From assembly GCA_021773075.1 (NCBI GenBank), contig JAJFKT010000004.1:186001-250000 (forward strand): a stretch of DNA of 64,000 nt. Direction: 5' to 3'. The translations under genes were made by a program, and so were the position numbers. The stretch is from Woeseiaceae bacterium. GTDB taxonomy: Bacteria > Pseudomonadota > Gammaproteobacteria > Steroidobacterales > Woeseiaceae. Positions 1 through 6,594 of this stretch are shown in pieces; position 1 is the first letter of the stretch, and every line of letters starts with the position of its first letter. Below the pieces are notes generated by a model. The model did not search any database, had not been told where the DNA came from, and saw only the letters and a program-made list of their open reading frames with translations.

Positions 1-295
1 CATATGGGGCGTCCGGCCAGTGCCCGACAAGTCGATCGACCAGTAGTTGCGCTTCACTCAGGCGGTCATCGTCTGGTGATACGGTAATCAGGTCGTCCGG
101 TAACCAGTTGTCAAACAGCTTCGCCTCGTCCTCAGCCGAGACAAAATACATTGCAACTTCGATCATGAAGATCAGCGCCAGAGCAATAACAACAAAGATT
201 GCCGTTAATCCGGCAACGAGAGTGCCCGCTTCTACGAGCGGGTGAGTGTCGCTAACATTGATGCCCTCTTTGGGCTGCTTGGCGACAAACCTCAT
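1..295 (-). CDS. Probable M48-type membrane metallopeptidase, N-terminal part (cut by window edge)
   Basis: The reading frame opens with ATG at 295 and stays open to the first base of the window, so only about 98 residues are visible. The start overlaps the stop of the upstream gene by four bases (ATGA), which indicates translational coupling. About 20 soluble residues are followed by one hydrophobic segment (roughly residues 21-48) and then an acidic, charged stretch ending in LLVDRLVGHWPDAPY. That stretch resembles the region just before the catalytic domain in membrane-anchored M48 peptidases. The HExxH motif would lie beyond the left edge, so the family call is inference from a short segment and from what I remember of the family. 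It may form one unit with the two YbjQ genes upstream. Confidence 0.5.
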   Translation of the reverse strand, partial: MRFVAKQPKEGINVSDTHPLVEAGTLVAGLTAIFVVIALALIFMIEVAMYFVSAEDEAKLFDNWLPDDLITVSPDDDRLSEAQLLVDRLVGHWPDAPY

Positions 296-795
296 TGTGA
301 ATTGGCGAACCTGCTTGCGAATTTGACCGCGGTACCGAATGCGAGCATTTCCACACCGGCGATTCCCTTGCCATCACGCCGTGCATTCGCCAGACGGGAA
401 GTCTCAAGGCGAACATTGAATATCGCGTCGTAGCCCTGCAGTCGTGCCTCTTCAATCATGCGTAATACCGCTTCGCGTCGTGCACGATCCAGCAGCGGTT
501 CATACGTCTTGATGCGGCCCCCGATTAATCCTCGCAAACCGGCTATGACGCGTTTGAAATAGTCGAGAGAAACAACAATGCTGCCTGTCACCAGGTGCGA
601 ACTGCTTGCGTTCCAGTTTTCCGGCATTGTGTCAAAAGAGACCACCGGGAAACCCTTCGCTTTGGCTTCGCGTTCACGAATGTTTCTGAAGTGCCGCCTC
701 TCGATGTAACTACCGATGAAATAGGCGATCATGAGTATCAGCAACGGCAGGCCGAAATTCGCGATCATACTTAGTAGTTCGAAGTTGCCTTCCAT
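292..795 (-). CDS. YbjQ/DUF74 family protein with N-terminal membrane anchor
   Basis: This 167-residue protein has a transmembrane helix near its N-terminus (about residues 8-26, LLSMIANFGLPLLILMI) followed by basic residues. It ends in a YbjQ/DUF74 domain of about 100 residues with the typical SxVVSLDYFKR, GLIGGRIKTYEPLL and REAVLRMIEEA pattern. DUF74 proteins form pentamers; their function is not established, and a metal-binding role has only been proposed. I chose ATG at 795 because a longer frame would run into the preceding gene, whose stop lies two bases upstream (797-799). It is the second of two tandem YbjQ genes and its stop overlaps the start of the probable peptidase gene. Confidence 0.8.
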   Translation of the reverse strand: MEGNFELLSMIANFGLPLLILMIAYFIGSYIERRHFRNIREREAKAKGFPVVSFDTMPENWNASSSHLVTGSIVVSLDYFKRVIAGLRGLIGGRIKTYEPLLDRARREAVLRMIEEARLQGYDAIFNVRLETSRLANARRDGKGIAGVEMLAFGTAVKFASRFANSQ

Positions 796-796
796 G

Positions 797-1111
797 TCAC
801 TCGACCCGTACCGCGGTGCCGTAAGCAAATAATTCTGCGGCACCCTGGGCGATCGAACTTGTCGCAAAACGCACGTTAACCACCGCGTTTGCCCCCATCG
901 ACTGCGCCTGCTCAGTCATACGATCGGTGGCCTCTTTACGAGAGTCCTGCAGTAGTTCCGTATAGCCTTTGAGCTCACCACCGACAATATTTTTGAGCCC
1001 CGCCATAATGTCACGACCGACGTGTTTTGCCCGTACGGTATTACCTGTGACCACACCGTAGAATTCAACGATTCGACGACCCGGAATACTTTCGGTATTG
1101 CTAATGATCAT
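797..1111 (-). CDS. YbjQ/DUF74 family protein
   Basis: A 104-residue protein, the usual size for a stand-alone YbjQ domain. It carries the family hallmarks: ISNTESIPGR at the start, VTGNTVRAKHVGRD, GGELKGYTELLQDSRKEA and a glycine-rich end with YGTAVRVE. It has no signal peptide or membrane segment. It lies two bases upstream of a second, membrane-anchored YbjQ gene, so the two were probably made by duplication and are co-transcribed. A reasonable purine-rich ribosome-binding site (AAGGAG) lies just before the ATG at 1111. Its cellular role is not known. Confidence 0.88.
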   Translation of the reverse strand: MIISNTESIPGRRIVEFYGVVTGNTVRAKHVGRDIMAGLKNIVGGELKGYTELLQDSRKEATDRMTEQAQSMGANAVVNVRFATSSIAQGAAELFAYGTAVRVE

Positions 1112-1166
1112 TGGAACTCCTTATCCGTTAAACAGATTTCAGGCGTCATATTAACACTAGTGAGCG

Positions 1167-3215
1167 CTAGCTGAATCGATCCGGTGTGAACGGCAATCGT
1201 CGCAATCGCTGCGTCGTGGCGTGGAATATTGCGTTGGCTATTGCAGCGGCTGTCGGCCCTTGTGCGGTTTCACCCACGCCCAGTGACTTCTGTTCCGGTT
1301 GGTCAATCAGGACAACGTCGATTTCCGGTATTTCGTCGAACCGCAAGATCGGATAAGAATTCCAATCGCGGGACTCACGTGATGACTTCGAAAAGCGGAC
1401 TTGTTCCTTAAGCGTCCAACTTGCAGACTGCACGATTCCGCCCTCGATTTGAGCTTTCAGTCCATCCGGATTGATCACCAACCCGGCGTCGCATACTGCG
1501 GTCGCCTTAAGCAAGCGAATGACATTGCTTTCAGCATCGACCTCAAGTTGCATCACGATTGCAAGATAACTTGACAGATTTTTGAATCTTGCAAATGCCA
1601 GTCCCCAGCCAACACCAGATCCCGGCGACGGCCGTTCCTCCCAGCGAACCTCGGACTTCAGGCGACTCAAAACGGCCAGCGCCCGCTCGTCTTTGAGATG
1701 CCGTTCCCGGTACTCAAATGGGTCCGCGCCGCTCGTGTCGGCCAGCTCATCCATAAACGACTCAATTGCGAAGACATTTCCGTAAGCGCCGAGGCCACGC
1801 AGTGATGATCCCCGAACCCGAATATCGGTTACAAAGTGCTTGTTCACATGCACGTTCGGAAATGCATATAAGGGCACTGAATTTCTGTCGCTGCCACCAC
1901 TCGGTTGCGGTATCGAATGCGGCTCCGGAACCGAAAGAGGATTCTTTTTGTGTTGTGCATAAAGCATATGGCCAGCGCTATCTGCAGCGCGCGGTCGGCT
2001 GGCATGCGGGCAACTCCACAAGTCGTATTGCCAGTCAGCAATACGACCGTCGTCTTGCAGCGCCGCAACGATCTGAATGCTCATTCCAGGGCCCAAAGGC
2101 TCCCAAAGGAACTCATCTGCGCGCTCCCATTGCAATCGAATCGTTCGACCCGGCATCTGCAATGCGAGTGCGGCGGCATCGCAAGCGGCATCATCTGCGC
2201 CGTTGTGGCCGTAGCATCCTGATGCTTCGAGATGAACGCAACGCACATCGTCTTCTGACATCGCCAATGTATGGGCGATCGCGCTGCGTAACGGATACAT
2301 ACCCTGCGCATGACTCCAGATCGTCAGTTTGGACTGCTCGTAAAGAGCAACAGCCGCGGATGGAGAAATCGACGCATGTGCCTGATAAGGGCGTTGGTAT
2401 TCGGCCGAGTAAGTCGAGGTACCGGTTTTCGATATATCAGAACTGCTCTCGGCGACGATCTCTTCTACTCTTGCTTCAGCGCCTCTCAACCAGCGATGAA
2501 CATTCTCAGTTTCCGGAATATCATCCGGCGTATTCCATTCGAGCGATTCACGCAGCTTGACGGCAGCAGCTCTTGCCTGACCTTCTCGCTCTGCAATAAC
2601 CGCTACGAAATTGCCGTCGCGAACAATTTTCAATACACCGGGTAGCGCTTCGGTTGGCGTATTATCAATACTTAGCAGTGTTGCTCTTTCCGCTGGCGGC
2701 CTGACCACACGCGCATGTAGCATGCCTTCGCTGCGGTAGTCCTGAACAAAACTTGCATCGCCAAAGACCTTGCCCGGAATATCAATCCGTCGCATTGACT
2801 GTCCGACGGCTTTTTCCGATCCTGAGTCAGGCGCAGGCTTCGACTGCTGCATCAATTCGCGAGCCTTCGCGGCAGCCGCCCGAACCTTGGGACCGCTCTG
2901 CTGAATAGAAATGCTGCTAAACGTATACGATTCGTCGGGCGAGAAATCCGTATCAACGTTTACCAGCCTGATCCGATCGAAGGCAACCCCCAGCTCATCT
3001 GCCGCGATTTGCGCCAGCGCCGTGCCGATCCCCTGACCCAGCTCAACTTTCCCCATCAGTAATTCGACCGAGCCATCGGGATGAATCGTAATTCTATTAT
3101 CGTAAGTTGTCGCAACTCGAGCCTGTGACTCATCCTGCGACTCGCAACCCGCAAGAGAAAAGTAGACCACGACCGCGCCTGTCGATTGGATGAACGCCCG
3201 GCGACTCACACTCAC
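1167..3215 (-). CDS. Exported molybdenum hydroxylase, molybdopterin-binding large subunit (IorB/xanthine dehydrogenase family)
   Basis: This 682-residue protein is the large subunit of a molybdenum hydroxylase related to isoquinoline 1-oxidoreductase IorB and periplasmic aldehyde dehydrogenases. It begins with a Tat-type signal (SRRAFIQSTGAVVVYF, residues 4-19) followed by a possible lipobox cysteine. The cofactor segments GKVELGQGIGTAL, AQIEGGIVQSA and the catalytic-glutamate motif GVGETAQGP near the C-terminus are present. I chose GTG at 3215, which overlaps the stop of the 2Fe-2S subunit gene (GTGA). It is shorter than typical IorB proteins. About 50-60 residues that normally precede the motif RRIDIPGKVFG seem to be missing, so activity is not assured. 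It presumably oxidises an aldehyde or N-heterocycle in the periplasm and passes electrons to the adjacent iron-sulfur subunit. Confidence 0.85.
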   Translation of the reverse strand: MSVSRRAFIQSTGAVVVYFSLAGCESQDESQARVATTYDNRITIHPDGSVELLMGKVELGQGIGTALAQIAADELGVAFDRIRLVNVDTDFSPDESYTFSSISIQQSGPKVRAAAAKARELMQQSKPAPDSGSEKAVGQSMRRIDIPGKVFGDASFVQDYRSEGMLHARVVRPPAERATLLSIDNTPTEALPGVLKIVRDGNFVAVIAEREGQARAAAVKLRESLEWNTPDDIPETENVHRWLRGAEARVEEIVAESSSDISKTGTSTYSAEYQRPYQAHASISPSAAVALYEQSKLTIWSHAQGMYPLRSAIAHTLAMSEDDVRCVHLEASGCYGHNGADDAACDAAALALQMPGRTIRLQWERADEFLWEPLGPGMSIQIVAALQDDGRIADWQYDLWSCPHASRPRAADSAGHMLYAQHKKNPLSVPEPHSIPQPSGGSDRNSVPLYAFPNVHVNKHFVTDIRVRGSSLRGLGAYGNVFAIESFMDELADTSGADPFEYRERHLKDERALAVLSRLKSEVRWEERPSPGSGVGWGLAFARFKNLSSYLAIVMQLEVDAESNVIRLLKATAVCDAGLVINPDGLKAQIEGGIVQSASWTLKEQVRFSKSSRESRDWNSYPILRFDEIPEIDVVLIDQPEQKSLGVGETAQGPTAAAIANAIFHATTQRLRRLPFTPDRFS

Positions 3216-3691
3216 GATTGATTTTCCTTCATTTCTCTTGCGGCGCGTTGAACCGCACGGATCATTCGCGGCTGTGCCCCGCAACGGCACAAATGGCCCG
3301 ACAAAGCCTCTCGAATCTGATTATGAGTGGGTGATGGATTCTCGCTGAGAAAAGCGGCAGCGGTCGTCATAATGCCGCTGACACAGTACCCACACTGCAT
3401 TGCCTGTTCCGCAATAAACGCAGACTGCAGTGGATGTGGATCCTGTTCGTTTCCGAGACCTTCAATCGTGGTCACGTGCTTGTTCGCGACGACCGAAACG
3501 GGTGTAACACAGGACCGAATTGACACGCCATCAAGCATTACCGCGCATGCACCGCACTGAGCCAGTCCGCAGCCGAATTTCGGTCCGTTTAGCATCAGGT
3601 CATTGCGCAATGCCTCCAGCAGAGACGTGTTTGCGTCAACAATGAGGTCGACCGTTTTGCCGTTCAGCTCGAATTTGATGCTCATATTCAT
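3212..3691 (-). CDS. 2Fe-2S iron-sulfur subunit of molybdenum hydroxylase (IorA/CoxS-like)
   Basis: About 159 residues with the two-domain fold of CoxS/IorA proteins. The N-terminal plant-type ferredoxin domain has the cysteine set CGLAQCGACAVML plus a later cysteine (SIRSC). The C-terminal helical domain carries the second cluster motif CGYCVSGIM and GHLCRCG. It transfers electrons from the molybdopterin subunit encoded immediately downstream, with which it overlaps by four bases. I start at ATG 3691, one base after the stop of the upstream amidohydrolase gene; ATG at 3685 is equally possible. It has no export signal of its own, which fits the common arrangement in which such subunits are co-exported with the Tat-tagged large subunit. 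Confidence 0.9.
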   Translation of the reverse strand: MNMSIKFELNGKTVDLIVDANTSLLEALRNDLMLNGPKFGCGLAQCGACAVMLDGVSIRSCVTPVSVVANKHVTTIEGLGNEQDPHPLQSAFIAEQAMQCGYCVSGIMTTAAAFLSENPSPTHNQIREALSGHLCRCGAQPRMIRAVQRAAREMKENQS

Positions 3692-3692
3692 C

Positions 3693-4799
3693 TCAGCCAA
3701 TGCGCAGCAAATCAGCCGCTGTCTCACCGAGTATGGCCGCCTGCTCCTGTTCACTCAATCCGTCAACGGACAGGACGTGATCGATAGAATCAGCATTGCC
3801 CATAGCGAAAGGAAAGTCGGTGCCAATAACCACTCGATCGGCGCCTACCGTCGCAATCAAATGCCGCAGATTCTCGGTCGTGTACAGCAGTGAATCGAAA
3901 TACAGTTGTTTCAGATATTCGCTGGGCAATTTCTCAACGGCATCGCAAAACATGGATGCATGCGTAACACAGTGATCCGAACGACCTATGTACGACGCCA
4001 GATAGCCACCGCCATGCGCGGCACAAATCTTGAGCCCAGGGAATTTGTCCAAAGTTCCCTCGTAAATCAGATGCGACAAAGCCACGGTAGTTTCAAGAGG
4101 ATTACCAATGACGTTATCCAGACGTCCATTGCCATTCAGTCTGGATTGTCCTGCCGGGAAGTTGCGGGGGTGAATGAAAATAACCGTGCCGAGTTCTTCT
4201 GCGGCTGCCCAAAACGGGTGAAATTTCGGATCTGACAACTCTTCTTCATTAACGGAGCCTGTAATCATGAAACCACGCATATCAAGTTCTTTCACGGCGT
4301 GTCGCATTTGCTGCGCTGCCAACTCCGGGTGCTGCAGGGCAACGGCACCGATACCGACAAAGCGATCCGGGTGCGCGGCACAGGTCTCCGCAATTTTTTC
4401 ATTTTGAATTGTGACTATTTTTGTGGCGATATCCTGATCAGCCCAATAGTGGTATTGACCAACGTGCAGACTGAGCGCCTGAACATCGATTCCCTGTTGA
4501 TCCATTTGCTGCAGTCGAAAATCGACATTATTGATGTCGATCTTTTTTCGAAGTATTGGGTTGTCCGACACGCTCTCGAGATAGCTAAGATCGCCGTGGT
4601 CCTCAATGAGCGACCAGACATCATGAACGTAGCTATGACAGTGAATATCGACGGTCTTGATTCTCTTACCGGCAATCGAAACCTCGCGACGCGCCGCATT
4701 CGCCTCTTCAGCACAACCGGCTGTTGCGCCTATTGTGCAACCGACGAATGAAATTCCTGCGACCGACGCTGATTTTTTTAGAAATTGCCTGCGTTTCAT
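3693..4799 (-). CDS. Tat-exported amidohydrolase (ACMSD-like, amidohydrolase_2 family)
   Basis: A 368-residue metal-dependent hydrolase or decarboxylase of the amidohydrolase superfamily, closest in pattern to 2-amino-3-carboxymuconate semialdehyde decarboxylases. It starts with a twin-arginine signal (MKRRQFLKKSASVAGISF). The mature domain shows the metal-binding DIHCHSYVHD near residue 50, the histidine of AAHGGGYL and the acidic residue of GTDFPF near the end. It is the first intact gene of a set with the 2Fe-2S and molybdopterin subunits and leads into them without a gap, so it may act on the ring or acid product of that enzyme. The substrate is not known. Upstream lies a dehydrogenase pseudogene. 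Confidence 0.85.
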   Translation of the reverse strand: MKRRQFLKKSASVAGISFVGCTIGATAGCAEEANAARREVSIAGKRIKTVDIHCHSYVHDVWSLIEDHGDLSYLESVSDNPILRKKIDINNVDFRLQQMDQQGIDVQALSLHVGQYHYWADQDIATKIVTIQNEKIAETCAAHPDRFVGIGAVALQHPELAAQQMRHAVKELDMRGFMITGSVNEEELSDPKFHPFWAAAEELGTVIFIHPRNFPAGQSRLNGNGRLDNVIGNPLETTVALSHLIYEGTLDKFPGLKICAAHGGGYLASYIGRSDHCVTHASMFCDAVEKLPSEYLKQLYFDSLLYTTENLRHLIATVGADRVVIGTDFPFAMGNADSIDHVLSVDGLSEQEQAAILGETAADLLRIG

Positions 4800-4812
4800 A
4801 ACTGTCCCCTGA

Positions 4813-5178
4813 TTATTTTTGGTGTAGTCCGTCTGCTACCTCCACGCTTTCCGGCTGAATATCGAGCCCGGAATTTTTCGCTTGCTCCTGCAGCAAAATC
4901 GCAATCGGTATGGCCAGCATCAATCGACTGCTGAACCTTTCTTGCCACCTCGCCCAAGGCCTCGCGAACGGCCATTGAGCCTTCCTCGGACACACTTGAG
5001 CAGTCGACGACCAACGGCGGCGTAGCGTCTCCGCCTTGGCGCGGGTCCGGTTGTAGACGGCGACGTCGGCACCCGCGTGGAGTAATCGGCGTGCCATCGC
5101 ATAGCCCATGCGACCGGCACCAATCCAGCCCACCGTGAAGTCACTAAGCTCTTGTTTATTTAGATTTTTTTCAGGCAT
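4813..5178 (-). pseudogene. Remnant of a 3-hydroxyisobutyrate dehydrogenase-like gene (multiple deletions and frameshifts)
   Basis: The frame from ATG 5178 encodes a dinucleotide-binding start (VGWIGAGRMGYAMARR and AVYNRTRAKAE) typical of 3-HIBADH-family NAD(P)-dependent dehydrogenases. The family pattern then jumps to another frame (ATPPLVVDCSSVSEEGS, about 5020 to 4970), then to a C-terminal piece KVQQSIDAGHTDCDF. It returns to the first frame for LLQEQAKNSGLDI and a stop. The usual middle of about 150 residues, including the catalytic lysine, is absent. A full-length gene would be near 290 codons and only about 120 codons remain. This is a gene eroded by several internal deletions rather than by one frameshift. 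It lies upstream of the amidohydrolase/molybdenum-hydroxylase set and was probably once part of that pathway. Confidence 0.8.
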
Positions 5179-5268
5179 TATTATTGTGTCCGCACTTTGA
5201 CGTATTTTTGTGCACTCGTTTGCATAAATATTATAAGCTGATTCCCATTTGAATCAAGGAGCCGCCAT

Positions 5269-6021
5269 TTGGACCTGACTGAAATCGGCCCATGGGTCGT
5301 AGCAGCCATACTAACGGCCATCTCTCTGGGCGCCTTTTTTAAAGGAATGACCGGGCTTGGATTGCCATTATTTGCGGTACCGGCAATCGCAATGATCACG
5401 TCAGTCGAAGAAGCTGTCGTACTCATGATCATTCCTGGGCTCGGCGCCAATCTTTGGCTGGTTTCGACACACCGTCGTTTTACGTCACTATTGCGCGAGC
5501 ACCTGCCGTTCCTGATTGCCGGATTCATCGGTGGAGTCCTCGGCACGTTTCTTCTGGTAATGGTCGAGGATCGCTGGCTGAAGTTGATCCTTGCTGCCTG
5601 GCTGGCGCTGTACCTGATCCAGTATTTCCTCGGTGATTTTTTGGCGCCATTATTTCGCGCACGAGGCGCTGCCGCCGCTCTGGTTGGTGCGACGGGCGGT
5701 ACGATTCAAGGCTCGACAGGAGTGTCCGCACATATCGTCGCTCCCTATTTTCATGACCCCAAGATCAAGCCCGAGGCATATGCTTTTCTGGTTGCAACGG
5801 CATTCCTCGTATTTTCTGTCGCTCAAATGACTGCAGCGGTCGGCACCCAACTCTTTACACCTGAGAGGCTCGCTCTCGGTGTAGCGGCTCTGATTCCAAC
5901 GCTCGTGTTTACCAGACTCGGCATCGCATCGGCTGGAAGAATCTCGGCAACCGTGTTTAACCGAATATTGGTGATCACTTTCGTCGCTATGGAAGCAAAA
6001 CTCATAGCCGACGTGCTATAA
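5269..6021 (+). CDS. TauE/SafE (TSUP) family membrane exporter
   Basis: A 250-residue polytopic membrane protein with about eight hydrophobic helices and the two glycine-rich repeats of the TauE/SafE family (GAFFKGMTGLGLPL near residue 22 and GATGGTIQGSTGVS near residue 140). Members move sulfite, sulfoacetate or other organic anions across the inner membrane. The start codon is TTG at 5269, supported by an AAGGAG ribosome-binding site eight bases upstream; no in-frame ATG lies nearby. It is transcribed away from the dehydrogenase remnant and the amidohydrolase set, so it could share that promoter region and function, but this is only positional. Confidence 0.87.
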   Translation: MDLTEIGPWVVAAILTAISLGAFFKGMTGLGLPLFAVPAIAMITSVEEAVVLMIIPGLGANLWLVSTHRRFTSLLREHLPFLIAGFIGGVLGTFLLVMVEDRWLKLILAAWLALYLIQYFLGDFLAPLFRARGAAAALVGATGGTIQGSTGVSAHIVAPYFHDPKIKPEAYAFLVATAFLVFSVAQMTAAVGTQLFTPERLALGVAALIPTLVFTRLGIASAGRISATVFNRILVITFVAMEAKLIADVL

Positions 6022-6043
6022 GCATTATTCCGCAACCCACTCT

Positions 6044-6520
6044 CTACGGGGCGCTGTCGCGATTTTCCGCTACTCTGGCCGCGATCAATTCCACTTCGAC
6101 CAGGTAAGCCGCGTTCGCCAGTGCTGCGACACCAACGGCGGTACTCGCAGGCCTGAAGTCTTTTCCGAAGTAATGATTTCGTGCGGCGACAATAGCCGGG
6201 AGGTGCTTCGGGTCCAGGTAGTAAATCGTCATTTTGATGACGTCCTCACTCGACATCCCAGCAGCAATCACAATGTTATAAAGATTGCGCATAGCGAAGT
6301 CGGCTTGTTCCGCTATGCCATCCCCAATACGTCCGTCAACATCACGCCCTGTCTGGCCTGCTGTGTACAACCACTCTGCGTCCGCTGGCACCAGCTTGCC
6401 ATGACTGAAGCGGTTCTTGAACGGTGCGGGCAGTGTGTCAGGATTAAGTGTTTGTATCTCGCCGGCGAGCGCGACGCATGCCGACAGTAGCAAGCCAAGT
6501 ACGACCAAGGTTTTCATCAT
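6044..6520 (-). CDS. Secreted RidA/YjgF family protein
   Basis: About 158 residues: a cleavable signal peptide (MMKTLVVLGLLLSACVALAG) followed by a RidA-type domain. The domain has the usual AGQTGRDVDGRIGDGIAEQ, MRNLYNIVIAAGMSSEDVIK and DLxP-type segments. RidA proteins deaminate reactive enamines and imines in the cytoplasm; this copy is predicted to be exported. In the segment RPASTAVGV the position of the arginine that catalyses imine deamination appears to be serine, as in Rid subgroups without that activity. I start at ATG 6520 because it directly precedes the signal peptide. It lies downstream of the TonB receptor gene but is separated from it by a terminator. Confidence 0.85.
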   Translation of the reverse strand: MMKTLVVLGLLLSACVALAGEIQTLNPDTLPAPFKNRFSHGKLVPADAEWLYTAGQTGRDVDGRIGDGIAEQADFAMRNLYNIVIAAGMSSEDVIKMTIYYLDPKHLPAIVAARNHYFGKDFRPASTAVGVAALANAAYLVEVELIAARVAENRDSAP

Positions 6521-6542
6521 CTTTGTTCCTCTACAAAAAGAA

Positions 6543-6564
6543 ACGGCAGCCAAAGGGCTGCCGT
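6543..6564 (-). terminator. Rho-independent terminator after the TonB receptor gene
   Basis: A perfect 9-base stem (ACGGCAGCC paired with GGCTGCCGT) with a 4-base loop is followed, on the minus strand, by the T-rich run TTTCTTTTTG. It lies between the receptor stop at 6595 and the RidA start at 6520, so it should end the receptor transcript before ridA. Confidence 0.85.
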
Positions 6565-6594
6565 TCTTGTATCGTTATATTCGCTTTAGTCTTA

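Noticed and set aside
1766..2560. A 264-codon open frame antisense to the molybdopterin subunit
   Set aside because: It is a shadow of the well-supported gene on the other strand, rich in Arg, His and Ser with no domain pattern.
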